Positions 1 to 13,456 of a stretch of DNA of 64,000 nt are shown in pieces. The translations under genes and the position numbers were made by a program. Where the stretch lies: assembly GCA_034766995.1 (NCBI GenBank), contig CM068322.1:17915245-17979244 (forward strand). Direction: 5' to 3'. A model generated the notes under the pieces. That model worked only from the letters and a program-made list of their open reading frames with translations, did not search any database and had not been told where the DNA came from. Position 1 is the stretch's first letter; each line of letters starts with the position of its first letter. The stretch is from Acanthacorydalis orientalis (taxonomy: Eukaryota; Arthropoda; Insecta; Megaloptera; Corydalidae).

Positions 1-360
1 AAAATGAATGTTCACACTGACTGACTATTATATATACCAGATTAAAAAATGTACCAAGAATATACAATCACAAATCATCACTACAATTTCAAAACATTTT
101 TTTATTTTATTTTTACAATATCTATGCATTATACTCCATAGAGAGGGAAATTGCTTTGGGTTAGTTAAGATAATCCTAAGATCTAAAAAGTTTGAAATTA
201 ATAGAATAATTTATTTTCTTTGATACAAATTTATAATCGATACACATATCCATAATTATTTCATATTCTCAGTAAGGCAGTTTTCAATTCACTTTTGAAA
301 ATGTTTTTCAAATTAGAAGTACATTTTTAATATGTAGAACTGAACTATTTTTCAAATATA
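1..360. other. AT-rich sequence, nothing recognised
   Basis: This stretch is AT-rich single-copy-looking DNA. One open frame (8-223, plus) exists but has biased, low-complexity composition and no recognisable domain, splice context or homology. I see no gene, tRNA or repeat here. Confidence 0.6.
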
Positions 361-941
361 TTATGTTAGTAAAAAAATAATTGAAGTTTATGACCTTCAA
401 ATTCTTATACATTTTTAAGTGGTCCATAACTGTTGAATGACTAACACTTTACTTTTGTGCAACCTCTTCAATAGTTGTGCGTGGTTTTGATTTAACTAAC
501 GTCTTCAATTGGTCGTTAAGAACTGAATAAGGATGCCCGAGACGTTTCATCTTCAAGGTTCTCGTTCCCAGTACGAATTTTTTGGAACCACCATTGCACC
601 GTACGTTCCTTAACAGTACCCAAACCAAAAGTATCTTAATTTAAGAACAGTTTCTGCTGCTTTACCACCCGTTTTGAACTCCTACAAAAAATTTGCTTTT
701 ATTTGCTTCTTCTCTATCTTTTAATTGTTTAATTTATTTTTTTTTTAATTTTAATTCAATAACCCAATTCGAAGCAAAATTAATTATGAAACCAAAGCCG
801 ATTTTACCAAAAAATAGACCAAATATACACTTTAAACTATATTAACATGAACATTATTAAATGACACTTTCATTACAAAAAAAAAATAAAATTAGGATTC
901 AGAAAACAAAATTGAAATTATTGTCCTACTAACCAACCTAA
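361..941 (-). mobile_element. Internally deleted mariner element, copy 1
   Basis: Non-autonomous derivative of a mariner (Tc1/mariner, DDE) transposon. The ends are degenerate terminal inverted repeats: the left end (from 361) aligns base for base with the TIR of the better copy at 8282, and the right end reaches 941. On the minus strand, between about 745 and 410, lies the N-terminal third of a mariner transposase, including the helix-turn-helix region with recognisable ERTVQWWF, DQLK and VIHH/L-type motifs, broken by stops and small indels. The whole catalytic DDD domain is missing: the reading frame passes directly from the end of the N-terminal domain into the 3' TIR. The same architecture at 8282 and 11588 shows that a deleted form was mobilised. 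This copy has a further short gap at the deletion junction. Confidence 0.8.
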
Positions 942-3900
942 CGCAAATTTAATAAGAAAAAAGTAATAAAATCTTATCCGAAAATTAATCAGAGCGTTAT
1001 TATTATAAATTAAATTATATTTTTGTTAACAAAAAATATTTTAAAAGTATATGGTCATTTCGTTGTTTGATATATATTTTTCAATAACTCTACTTATTAC
1101 TTTTGCTTAAGGCACTATAAAATATTCAACTGTTGATATGTAACGTATGTACGTACAAACGATTATTATTGCAAATATTTTTGCAACAGTGTAATCATTT
1201 CAATTACGTTCCCATAGATTTATATTTTAACTTGCATAATTTTGGTTATTTTACAAAAGAAACTAGTGGTTAAGAAGTCTGTATCGAATTATAAATCCAA
1301 TTTCACAAGACGTTATAATTATTTTTTATTATCGACATCAAGTATTTTATTGAGATTCTTAGAAGTTATCAAAATACATTCAATTTTTCAATACGAATAA
1401 TAACTAGCCTCAGGTTACATTATGATAATGCGTTTAATATTACGTAGTACCTTCGCACTTTACTATTCAGGTCATTTGGAACACAATTATGTCCAACTGA
1501 TGATTCAAATTCAGTAATTATTACAAAGTAAGTTCTTCTTCTTATTATTATTAAGTAAATTAAATCTTATATCTAGGCTTTTATATCGCCTGTTCTTTAT
1601 TCGATTAAATTCGTTAAGTATATAAAAATAATAGATCTGACCTTCTGACGCTAAATTTAGAAATAAAGAAACATTATTTTTTAAACAAATTAATTTTTAG
1701 TGAATTTTTTATAAAATTATTGCTTGATTTATTATATAAAAAAGTTGTTTGTTATATCAAACTCTTTTTTATTGTTTTTTATTTAAATACACCTCTAATG
1801 TGATTTTTTACTCTATTAATTAATTTCAAATTCATATAATTCTACATATATTGTCAGTAGAAATATGTGGATAATTTCAAAACGTTACACGATTGCTTTT
1901 TTTGCATCAAAAATGTTATTAAAGAGTTGTTATATATTAATATTTCATGTTAATTGCATACTACTGCATTTATTTTAATACAAACTATTTTAATTAAATC
2001 TTCACAAATATTTTTTTTCAAAATACATATTTTACTTGTGATTTGTGTATGAAATATAATAATGCAATTTGGTTCTTAATTAGTAAGTAAAAGGTTGGTT
2101 AAAATTAATAAAATTACTTGCTCATTCTTTTTTTTAGTAATAATATCATTAATAAATTAGCATTTTTTTAAATCGAAATTCTTATCGACAGAAATTAAAG
2201 TAGATTTAAAATGTATTTATTGAAATTGGTATATAATTAATAAATGTATTGTTCTACTGATATTTGTTTTGTTGAAACACTTGTGAAATATTGTTAAAAC
2301 TAGTTTTGTTTTTATGATATTTTTAGATATCTTTCTGTATACTCAAACAAGTCTAATTCATAATATACCTGAATCTCAGGTTACAGTAAAGATAACATTC
2401 AAATAAACATCAAACTCTCTGTAGTAGGTATAAGAGCTAGAACTAGATGAAACAGAATATTGCACAAAAAAGATTCAACAATACTAAAATCATCAGAACA
2501 ATAAAACGACAGAATTATAAGTAAAAAAACAGACAATTATGGCATTAGTATATGTATTTTATTTGTATATTTAATTATATTTTCTGATTTAAATGTTATA
2601 TTGGAATTAATTATAATATATGATAAATTTACATTTATGACCTTTAATTTAATTCCAATTTATGTTTTTCTAAAACTCAAATTAAAAATATATTTAAATA
2701 ATAATAAAACAGTATATCGAAATTATTTATTAATGCTTTAATAAATAATTTAAACCTTAATTTAGATTTCTTAATGTTTGATTATTATTTGTTTATATTT
2801 TTTTTCATATAATATGAAAACATTGAATATATTTAATTATAATGTATCGTTATAATTATATAGTTTATTTAAATACAATTCTACTTGTATAATAGCTCTT
2901 GTTATTTTTAAAAATTAATTGCTTTACTCAAAATTAATTGTTCGTTTAAAATTAGTTATAATTATTTCAAAGTATTTTTATATAAAAACAATGTTACAAA
3001 TTTAGAAGATAATAAACATAAATGTTATTTTTATTACCTTTTTATTATAATTATCGATATAATAAGAATAAAATGAGTAAAGCACTTGGCTCGAGTGTAC
3101 TATGCGAGAAGAGGGCGAAAAAACACAATAAATAGAAATAAAGCGTAATTTATTCTTGCCTCCAACTTTAAACGAAACTAAGATCAGTTCTAATCATAAG
3201 TGTATTAATTTCATAATAGTGATGTTTTTTCTCACTTTATATAATATATGCATTCCTGCAAGGTGTAGATAATTATTAACTAGAATATTTCTTACAATTT
3301 TATTCTTCTATACACTTGATTATTTTTAAGAATATTTTTCTTTTTTATTAAAAAATAAATAATTATTAATCAGATATAATTCATTTTTATTATCTCTATA
3401 TCGTGCTATTATAAGATTATTTAGAACAAATTAAGTTTTTCATTAAAAAATTCTATAAAGTTAATATTTTTTTAAAATAAATACTTGTATATTTTATGTT
3501 TGTTATCTTCCGTGATATAAATTGAATGCTTTTTGGATTTTATATTTGATTATCTATTTTGTTGTAGCAATATTCGTTACTTAATTTGTTCATAAAAATA
3601 AAACTTAAATGATTAATTATTTGGAAGTTAATATACGATTTTTTTATAAATAGTTATGAATTATGATTATTTTGTTTCCTTTTTTGCAATATAAAAAAAA
3701 TACATATTGCTATATAAAAAAATTATATATTGCAATATCTAGTACTACCTTGTAACATTTCATACAGTTATTTTTAATCTTTTATTATTTAAATTGCTAT
3801 TATGTATATTTAATGTTATATGAATTTTTAAATTGCTATTATGTACTACAGAACCCCTTTAAAACATTTAAAAAATAGTAATACAAAATAAAATATTTAA

Positions 3901-4288
3901 AAAACATTCATATTTAATATCAATTTGAATTATACATAAATTTGTTTTATTAAAAAATATTTTTGAATTCACAAATATTTCGATAATTTTTACAATTTTT
4001 CATACAAAATGGAGAAATTGAAACTTTTCTGTAGTATACAGTTATTGCAATTTTTTGTTAAGATTTATTTGTTTGAATAAACTTCAGAATATATTTCTGT
4101 TACAACTAATTAGATGTTAAGTTAAACTTTACTATAATATGTTAAGAAAATTACATCATTTTTTAATATTTACTTTTTAACAAACATAATTACAATATTT
4201 TTTTAATAAAACACAAGAAAAATGCCATACGCTGTACTATTGCACCATTTATAACATTTATCTCAGAAAATTAAACTTTAAATAATTA

Positions 4289-4328
<40 letters not shown>

Positions 4329-4536
4329 CAAATATGAAACATGTTTGTACATAAATATAATCATCACAATTAATATGTAATCAAACATCAAAACGACCTC
4401 GTTTCTTTATTAAATGTAAAATTTTTACTAATATTTTATTATGTTCAACACTCTTAAAGAAAAATTTCATTAAATGTTAATCTCTATTTTTATTAAACAT
4501 GTAATCAGTCATTCAATACACATACACACACAAACA

Positions 4537-4577
<41 letters not shown>

Positions 4578-5250
4578 TATATGTAAATATATATAAACTA
4601 GAAAATAAAAATATTTCAAACAAAATGAATTACTAAACTTTATGATAATAAGAAGATATAAATTATATGTATATATATATATATAATCTATACGGATTTG
4701 TTGTTGATATGTAGATATAAATTCATATGAAAGTATATCAAAATTAATTTAAGAAACAAGTGAATTCGGAAATAGTAGATCATCCAGTTCGTTTCGCAAT
4801 GGATAGCTGTACAATTTATGATACAATAAAATATATACAAGTTCATTATCTCATTATCTAGCTATATAAGACCTAAAAATATTTAAATTACTATTTTTCC
4901 TCTCACAAAATATGTCTGTATTACTTAATAACCGAAATGAAATCGTAAACACGTTTTATAACTGTCTTAAAAAAAAGTACAACAGGTATTATAAAAAAAA
5001 TGTTTTACAATCAGGTGAAAAATAAGCAATATTAGTGATGTAATAAAAAAAATCAGTAAATTTCTACTAATATTTCGTGACTTCCGTTTACTTCCCTATC
5101 TAAAGAAATATCACTTTTTTGAAAAAAAAAATATATAATATGGAAACACACAGTATGAATTTTATTAATAAATTAAATGATTTTTTTGAATTGAAAACGC
5201 ACACATACAGAATATACGCACACATGCATATATACATACATACATATATG

Positions 5251-5291
<41 letters not shown>

Positions 5292-6710
5292 CTATATCAA
5301 GGCCAGTATTTTGATAATACTTTAAAATTTAATAAGAATTATATATAGTAAAATATCGCAATAAATATCAAATCAGTTATAATTATGAGTATTTATTGCG
5401 GTTGTAATAATTGAGGTTATAATGTGTAATATATATATATATATATATATGTAAATATACGTTTTACAAATATTTAAAATTAGATCAGTACAATCATAAA
5501 AATGAAAAAATATATAAAAAACAATACTATTAGGAAATATAATGAAATCCATACCATGAAAATAGTCCTTCATAAATTGCTTTCATGCAAGTAATATTAT
5601 TTAAAAAAAAATAAAGTACAATAATATAAAATCTTATATTAATAATAAAATCAATATTGTAGTATAACCAGAATGAAGATGGTTTTTTTGTCGACTAAAA
5701 TTGAAACTGTCAAATATTTTTTTACACCAGACTAATTTCTCAATAAAATAATTAATTTATGTATTTGTATTTAATTTGAAAGGTTACATTTTTAAATCTT
5801 TTATTATATTTAAATACATTTATAAAAAAATTCGATGTTACTCGTAAAAAAATAAGTTAATTTTTGATATATTTATTTTGTTATTGAAAAAAGTGTCAGT
5901 TCTGAAGTTAAAAAGAAACAGATAATTCTTTGAGTGTAATTACTATCACAATTATGTAACTGACATTATAACTAATTTCAGTTCCACAGGAATTACTTAT
6001 CCTTTACACAACACAAAAGAAATCTTAAAATGTTTAACAACTAAGTTAATTTTCATTTAATGTTCTGCACATTTTGATGGCTATAAAATAATAATAATAA
6101 ACAGTTACCTTAAATAAAGAAATAAACCATTATACTGTACAGTGAAAGAAAAAACATTTCTTTAATAATCGAAAAATAAAAAATACAAAGAGTTTTGATT
6201 ATATAATACTTTTTTTTCACTAAATTCGATCGATTTTCACAAACTACATTTTTTTATCAAAAGTTTAACAATAAGAATAATAAACAATGTTTTTTTCTGT
6301 ACCTCAAAATTATTAATTATCATTTATTGAAATTTTGCACGAAATAATTGATGATAACTGAATAATACTTTCTTTTTATTAAAGGAAAATTAGTATTATT
6401 ATTTAATAATATTCTATCTATCATATTTACTTTACTTCCTGTCTATCAATTTCTCTCAACATTTTCTTCAGTTTGTAAAACATAGTAGTATGATTTTTTC
6501 CATAAGAAACTCATCAATTATTACTTTTCAAAAAATATAAATTATTGAAGTTAGAACTTTAGCTAGTGATGCAAAATAATTATAAATATTATTAAAATTT
6601 TATGACGTAAAATATCTATTTTTATGTTTTATTTATCTTAAGTGTGGAAAAAGGAGTTCCTTATTGATTCCTTCACATTCTAAATAACTCTTTTCACTTT
6701 TAATTTATAA

Positions 6711-6746
<36 letters not shown>

Positions 6747-8281
6747 CAAAAGTGCAATAATCTATTATAAAAAAAATATGTACAACATATGATAATTACT
6801 GGTCAAATAGAATATTTAAAATTACTGATTTGAATGTAACCACAGAAATAATATATTACATATGAAGTTAATGAACTACTTTTTTTTAAACAAAGAAAGT
6901 AGAACAGTTATTACTAAGACAATAAACATTTAAGCCTTTTGATTACGTAATTTTTATAAATATTAATTATTCAAATTCTAATAATCAAGTTTAATATAGT
7001 AAATTTTATATCATTTATAACTAAAACTTTTACATATTTTATTTTAATAAATTTGTCATATTTTTTTAAATAATAAGAAATTGAATAATGTGGATTTCAA
7101 TTATTTATTTATTAATTAATGAATGACCACTTTATGACCTTATTTAAATATCACCTTATAAATGAGTAATAAGAACCAAAATAATATCAGATTTCGAATT
7201 TCTGATTTAAATGAAGTTGAATTTATATTCGCTACGGATATATTACAGTTCTGATATTGTGACTAATTCACTGTCATAAATGAGTTATTCTTTCACTTTT
7301 TAATCAAAAATATTTACTTAATCATTATTGATCTTTTCTATGCGTTGGCGCTATTAAAATAATGGCATCTCTATCTAAATACGCATAAACATCAATCAAA
7401 ATTGATCAAGAACGATTGCCTTATTATACAACATTATATGACATTTATTTTTTAATTTTTATGTTATAGTATAATATAAAACAAATAATTTTATTTTTAT
7501 ACAAACTTAATAATAGCTAATATTATTTCTAACGCTAAAATCTTCTTTAAAATTTTATTAAAATTAAATATACTAGAAAATACGTACTTTTATAATTCTA
7601 AGATAAATTACATTCAGTGTACGTAACTCTAAAATAAAAATCGAATTTTTGGGATGTAAAACAAAAAATATTGCTGGTACGAAATTAACAGTATGTAATA
7701 ATTGCTATAACTAATTTTAAATGTTTTAGCACCATTATAATATTTCATTACTGAATAGAATTCTTATCCCCCTTAATTTTTTAAAGTAAAATTAATGTTT
7801 TAAATCTCAAAATGACAAAACTATTGAGTATTAAATTTCACTGTAAATAAAAAAAAATATGAGCAACGTAAATATTTATAATATTTACCAAAACCTTCGA
7901 TAGTCGTGTCTTACTCTTATTGACCTATGAGTTATTCATATCTTAAAGACTCACACCTCGTAAAAACTATATAGGAGTGTTACAGCTTAAAAATAAAAAT
8001 ATGACTTCACAAATTCAGCCATTATTTTTAGTATAAATTTGTTATGTGAAATTTTGTTCTTAATTAATATTTTTTATATAATATTATCCTGAAGAAGTTT
8101 CTAAAAAATTTTAACTTTTCTTATAGAAATTTACAAAATTTAATTTTAATGATAGCATGTATCGAAAATAATAACATAAAAATATAAGATAATATAAAAA
8201 AAATAATATAAAAATATAGATATGCACTCCAGAATAAAATAAATCATTGAACTTGAAATCCTTAACTGTAAAATCTGTATA
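942..8281. other. 7.3 kb AT-rich intergenic or intronic DNA
   Basis: No coding exon, RNA gene or transposon end could be supported. Visible structure is limited to (AT)n microsatellites at about 4289-4328, 4541-4580 (next to a short CA-rich run), 4670-4685, 5249-5286, 5431-5450 and 6716-6743, plus many A or T homopolymers. Open frames across the AT tracts (for example 5119-5325) are low-complexity artefacts. If the splice donor at 21.89 kb is real, this may be intron of a minus-strand gene continuing beyond the window. Confidence 0.55.
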
Positions 8282-8865
8282 TTAGCTTGGTAGAAAAATA
8301 ATTGCGATTTATAAACTTCAAATTCATATACATTTTTCTATTTTTTGATTTTTCTTCCTGTTTTAAGAGGTCTAGAACTGCTGGATGACTAACGTTTAAC
8401 TTTTGTGCAAGCTCTCAAATTGTGTCTGTTTCTGATTCAACTAACGCTTTCAAGTGGTCATTATGAACTGAAGAAAGACTCCCGCGACCTTCATCATCTT
8501 TAAGGCTCTCGCCCCCAACACGAAATTTTTGGAACCACCATTGCACTGTTCGTTCCGTAACAGTACCCACACCAAAAGTATCGTTTAGTTTAAGAGCACT
8601 TTCTGCTGCTTTATCAGCTGTCTTGAACTCGTATAAGAAGAGTCTGTTATTTGCTTCTTTTCCATCTTTAATTCAATAGATCAATTTGAAGTAAAATTAA
8701 TATTAAAACCAAAGTCGATGATACAAAAATAGAAACCGAAAAATGTACTTTAAATTGATATTAATATGAATACAATATGACAATAACAAAATGACAATTT
8801 TATTGAAAAAAATTAAGGTTAGAATTCAGAAAACAAACACCGCAATTATTTTCCTACCAGCCTAA
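8282..8865 (-). mobile_element. Internally deleted mariner element, copy 2 (best preserved)
   Basis: A 584-bp non-autonomous mariner derivative with near-perfect terminal inverted repeats (about 25 bp; left end begins TTAGCTTGGTAGAAAAATAA, the right end is its complement with one or two changes). It is flanked on both sides by the dinucleotide TA (8280-8281 and 8866-8867), the target-site duplication expected of mariner. On the minus strand, about 8670-8345, it encodes a damaged N-terminal transposase domain (helix-turn-helix region) with stops, then jumps to the 3' TIR. The junction sequence is essentially the same as in the copy at 11588, so both descend from one deleted founder. The catalytic domain is absent, so movement must have relied on transposase supplied in trans. 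Confidence 0.88.
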
Positions 8866-8946
8866 TAGTTTGTTTTATATATTAAGTTATTTATTTAGTT
8901 ACATTTAAATATTCACAATTAATTTTAAATTAGTTATTTTAAACGT

Positions 8947-8983
<37 letters not shown>

Positions 8984-10668
8984 CAAAAAACACTTTCTCA
9001 TAAGAGTATTATGTAAACAAAAAGAATTAATTTATATGTATTAATACCACACTAATTTATTTTACCTTTGCACATGAAGTAGTAACATAAATTCATAATT
9101 GATGACTACAAACAAAAAATGTTAAATTGTATAACGTTCACTTTTTAACACCTTACAACACACAAACTAGACTGAAGAACCTACTAGTAGATATAAAATC
9201 GAGTGGTAATGAAACTTAACTTTATTTAATAACATTGATTGCTTTTATGATAATAGACATTTTTTAAACATGGTAACATTTTAAAATATAAACACAAAAT
9301 GAAATTTCGCGGAAGTAAACTTGTTAATTTTTATTTACATTATTTTTAAGGTCTTTAATTTGTTTTCACATTCTGATCAGAAAAATTGACGTGTGATTCA
9401 TTATTATTGTTATTTTGTTGTAAATATATATTAGTAAACGGTTCAAATATCGTGACTAGACATCGTCATGTTTTATATAGTAACAAGTTGAATTTTAATT
9501 ATTAAATTTTCTCAACCGTGTTTAATTTTAAAAAATCTAGTATCAAAATTAAATTAATACATTTTCTTTTTAAAACACACATTTAACCTTTTTAATATCC
9601 AAATAAAATTTATAAAATGAGTCACAAATATCTATACAGTAATTTAGAATCTTTTTTCGAAGAATTGAATTTCTTTGTGACTGTAGAAGTATATATTATT
9701 TATAAAAAAAATTCATTTCTATTAACACAACCTCTTATTACATATGTTCTAAATATGCAAATCTCAAACTGAATAAAAATACTGCAAATAGTATAAGAAA
9801 AAAAAATATAGCTGTAATATAAACTTTTATAAAAAAAAATTGTATCATAAAAATTATACAATATAGATCTCGCTACATTTTCAAAAAAATCATTTCTTTT
9901 CAAATAAAAAGGTTTTGTTCGGGACAACTTGATATTTAAAGTATAAAAATTAGTTTACATATTTTAATTACTATTATTAATTTAATCTAAAAACAAATAG
10001 AAGAATGTAACGTTTTATCTTATAATTATTTATATCTGAAACGGTACATAAATATTTTTTTAAATATAAATTTAAAAATAAATTATTTAGACCTTTTAAT
10101 CATGAACATTTTATAAAATTATTCATGAATTTTCGAAAAGCAAATATATCGCCTTAAGACATTTTTGAAAAGTGTGTGATATATATCTATTCAAATGCAC
10201 CGAGAGAATTAAAAAAAAAAAACACATTTTATATACAATAATATACATTTTTTTTGGAGAAAATTATACGATAATACAAAATTAATTTTTTTTGTTTTTA
10301 GTAAGAGAACAAGATTATATTTATTTTGTAATAATCTAAAAAAATTAAACAGAATATAACAATTATTAAGTACACTAATTTGTACATATCGTACTGTTTA
10401 TCAGATTCTTAATCAAATATTAATGAGTTTAATTAGACATGCATCGATTTTTTATATTAATTCTAATCATAAATGCACAATATTAAAAAATCCAAGAGAT
10501 TTATCATATATATTTAATTTTTTTTATTATTTAATTAATTTGATAGATTAAATTTATTTATATATGACAGTAAAAATGATATTTTTAAACGTACTACTGT
10601 ATGAATGACAAGATTTGTGTATAAGTCAATCCTTAAGAAAATAATTAAAATTATATTAAATATAGATA
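8866..10668. other. AT-rich sequence with one microsatellite
   Basis: No gene is visible. An (AT)n tract occupies about 8953-8985 and is followed by a short CA run. The open frame on the minus strand at 9700-9927 is rich in F, Y, I and S, has no recognisable domain and is most likely chance. Confidence 0.55.
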
Positions 10669-10866
10669 ATTCAACTTAGGCTTCCACAAGAAAATATTAA
10701 AAAAAAAATGCAAAAATTAAAAATAACCATGCTACCTCCCATTTAGTATTTTAGTTCAATTGTATCTTAGTATTGAATTGAACTAAAATAATAAATAAAA
10801 AATAACTCGACTTTTCTTAATCCCTGCGCTCCCTTTTAATACTTCCATATGAAAGCCTAAATTAAA
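10669..10866. mobile_element. Foldback MITE, family 1 copy A
   Basis: A short element of about 198 bp whose ends are inverted repeats of roughly 30 bp (left end ATTCAACTTAGGCTTCCAC; right end is its complement with a few changes). Inside is a second, nested inverted repeat with arms ATTTTAGTTCAAT and ATTGAACTAAAAT around about 14 bases. A second copy with the same ends and the same inner palindrome lies at 58787-58963, nearly 48 kb away. Two dispersed copies with conserved ends and no coding capacity define a MITE. I cannot assign a superfamily: no clear target-site duplication is visible. Confidence 0.75.
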
Positions 10867-11548
10867 TCATCGATATTAATTAAATAAAACTATATTAATA
10901 TTTGTAATATATAATTTATGTGCGACTTTGTTACTCTATACATATGATTCCTCAAAAAAACATTTTACATTATATATTCTTGGTCAGTATTTATTTTCAT
11001 TACTTATTACTTTCAATTTTCTAGGAAATAAATTAGACACGTATAGAAAGTTTTCGCTTTACAAATGTATTAACCGATCAGTATTTTTTTAAAATCCATA
11101 TGTATGGTTGAATAAAATTTGTACCGTATTTTACAATATGTGAAAATAATATAAATAGGAGAATCTAGCTCATACATTATTACAAACAAAATTCATGAAT
11201 CAAAATATTTTTTTCCTGTATATATTATTATTGAAATAGTCTTTATCATGAAACTATATAATTAAATTGAAATAATGTAAATCGTATTCGGCTTCGAAAT
11301 ATAATATACACTGACTTATATTAATTACAGTATTTCTTTACATACGTAGTCATTTTTTTTGTAATAGATAGAGAGTTCGTTTAGAGATGTATGAGCAGTT
11401 AAATACTGTAAAGTTATGAAATTTTAATGAACGTTTCACGGGTAATTTATTTAATTTAATACCTTATATTCTCTTAAAATAGTAGTAAAGCAACTAATAA
11501 TAAATAGGTCATTGTGTTATTATTATTTTTTATGTAATTGTGTTAGTG

Positions 11549-11587
<39 letters not shown>
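10867..11587. other. AT-rich sequence, nothing recognised
   Basis: AT-rich spacer between the foldback MITE and the third mariner derivative. It ends in an (AT)n tract (11551-11587) that directly abuts the mariner TIR, consistent with mariner insertion at TA dinucleotides within a microsatellite. Confidence 0.55.
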
Positions 11588-11591
<4 letters not shown>

Positions 11592-12146
11592 TTTGATACG
11601 AAATAAGTGCGGATTTGTTTTCTAAATTTGAATCTTGATTATTTTAAAACAAAGTGTAATTTCATCGTATTCATGTTTGTCATTTTAAAGTGCATTTTTA
11701 TAACATCAACTTTGGTTTTATTATCAATTTTGCTTCAAATTGGGGTATTGAATTAAAGATGGAAAGAAGCAAATAAGAGCAATTTTTGTATGAGTTCAAC
11801 ACGGGTGGTAAGGTAGCAAAAACTGCTCGTGAACTAAACGATGCTTTTGGTGTGGGTACTGTTAAGGAACGTACGGTGCAACGGTGGTTCTAAAAATGTC
11901 GTGCTGGAGACGAGTCTTGAAAATAAAGAACGTCGCGGGCGTCTGTCTTCAGTTCGTCACGACCAACTGAAGGCTTTCGTTGAATCAGAACCACCCACAA
12001 CAATTCGGGAGCTTGCACAAAAATTAGACATTAGTCATTCAACAGTTTTGGACCACTTAAAACAATTTCGAAAATCAAAAAAGAGAAAAATGTATATGAA
12101 TTTAAAGGTCATAAACCGCAATTATTTTTCAACCTCCACTAACCTA
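11588..12146 (+). mobile_element. Internally deleted mariner element, copy 3
   Basis: A non-autonomous mariner derivative of about 560 bp inserted at the end of an (AT)n tract. The transposase start codon is at 11759. The N-terminal domain follows with stops at the sixth codon and after the RTVQRWF motif, plus a frameshift near 11925; the open part (about 11841-12200) continues through the motifs ERRGRLSSV, DQLKAFVE, TIRELAQKLDISHSTV and DHLKQF, typical of the mariner helix-turn-helix region. After DHLKQ the frame runs straight into the 3' TIR, so the entire catalytic DDD domain is deleted. The right TIR is degenerate, so the exact end is uncertain by a few bases. The open frame is a transposon fragment, not a host gene. 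Confidence 0.83.
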
Positions 12147-13276
12147 TATCACCAAAATCATCTTTGTCCTTTTCGGATCGACTGGTACATAAAAACTTGA
12201 CCTACATTCTTATGATATTCAATCTGTTCCTCTTTTCATACTCATTTTTTAATATAATTATCTTACTGTTTCATTAATCAGACATTCAACTTTTTAAATT
12301 TTCTAGTACTCTGCCAATTATAACTAGATTACAAGAGAAGATAAGATGCAATCAGCAGGACACATTAATATCACGTTTAACTATTTTTATTAATTCTATA
12401 ACTGTCATTTGCATTCATTTCTACTCTGTCATACCCGTACTCTTATAGTACCTAATATAACTCATTTCATATTTTTCTGTATTAATTAAAGTCACTGAAT
12501 TATTTTAACATCCAAATTACATTCACTTCTATGAATATCTACAAAACTCACTAACTGAATACCTTTCTCTTGAAAGTGAAATATTGAATTTAAAAGATTT
12601 GCAGTCCAAATCAATTCTTTTATTTTTTTATTGATAACATATTGAACGAATGATTCATTCTTAGTAATGAGTAAAATCAAAATATCTACAAATAAAACAC
12701 GAACATACTTCGTAACTTCTTACAATTTGAATCATATTTAATTTTAGATGCAAAACTCTTAAGAAGGTAATAGAATATTTACATGAAAATTTCAAAAACA
12801 TTTTTAGTAATTGGAACAATTTCGTTAGGAATGTGGTTCTTTTTTTATAAAATGTTTTTTTTAAATACATTCTTTCTAAGACACTTGTATAAATTAATAT
12901 CATATAATTACTACAAATTGCAAATAGTCCAATTTATTAAAAATAAAATGCATAAATGCCCAATTACTAAAGTATATATATATATATATATATAAACATT
13001 ACTTTAAAAATAATTTTTTGCTAGTCATTAGATCAAACACTTTTTTCAGATAAAGATACCATTTGATCTCATCTTATTTTTATTTTTACTACCGCATATC
13101 TCAAGTATATTTCATATAATTATGCTAATTGTTTACAAGGTTTTTGCTTTATATTTTTTACATTCTTACTTACCATCATATACTAGTATTTTTGCATGCA
13201 AATATTTTGTTTTTAATTTAGTTTATATAGACGTTTATCGAACTCATTGATATAAACAAGCATGTATATACAGGTG

Positions 13277-13280
<4 letters not shown>

Positions 13281-13316
<36 letters not shown>

Positions 13317-13354
13317 TATATTTATATATATTTATTTATTTATATATATATATT

Positions 13355-13402
<48 letters not shown>

Positions 13403-13403
13403 G

Positions 13404-13434
<31 letters not shown>

Positions 13435-13456
13435 ATAAATATATATATATATACAC
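13281..13456. repeat. Long imperfect (AT)n microsatellite block
   Basis: About 176 bp made almost only of alternating A and T, with interruptions such as TTTATATA and TATATACACA. It is one of the longest AT tracts in the window, strongly self-complementary and therefore length-unstable and prone to assembly error. Confidence 0.95.

Noticed and set aside
11841..12200. 119-codon open frame as a host gene
   Set aside because: It is the 3' part of a frameshifted mariner N-terminal domain running into the transposon's own TIR.
12492..12680. Minus-strand 62-codon frame as a gene or exon
   Set aside because: No recognisable motif, no convincing splice sites and residue use close to the AT-rich background.
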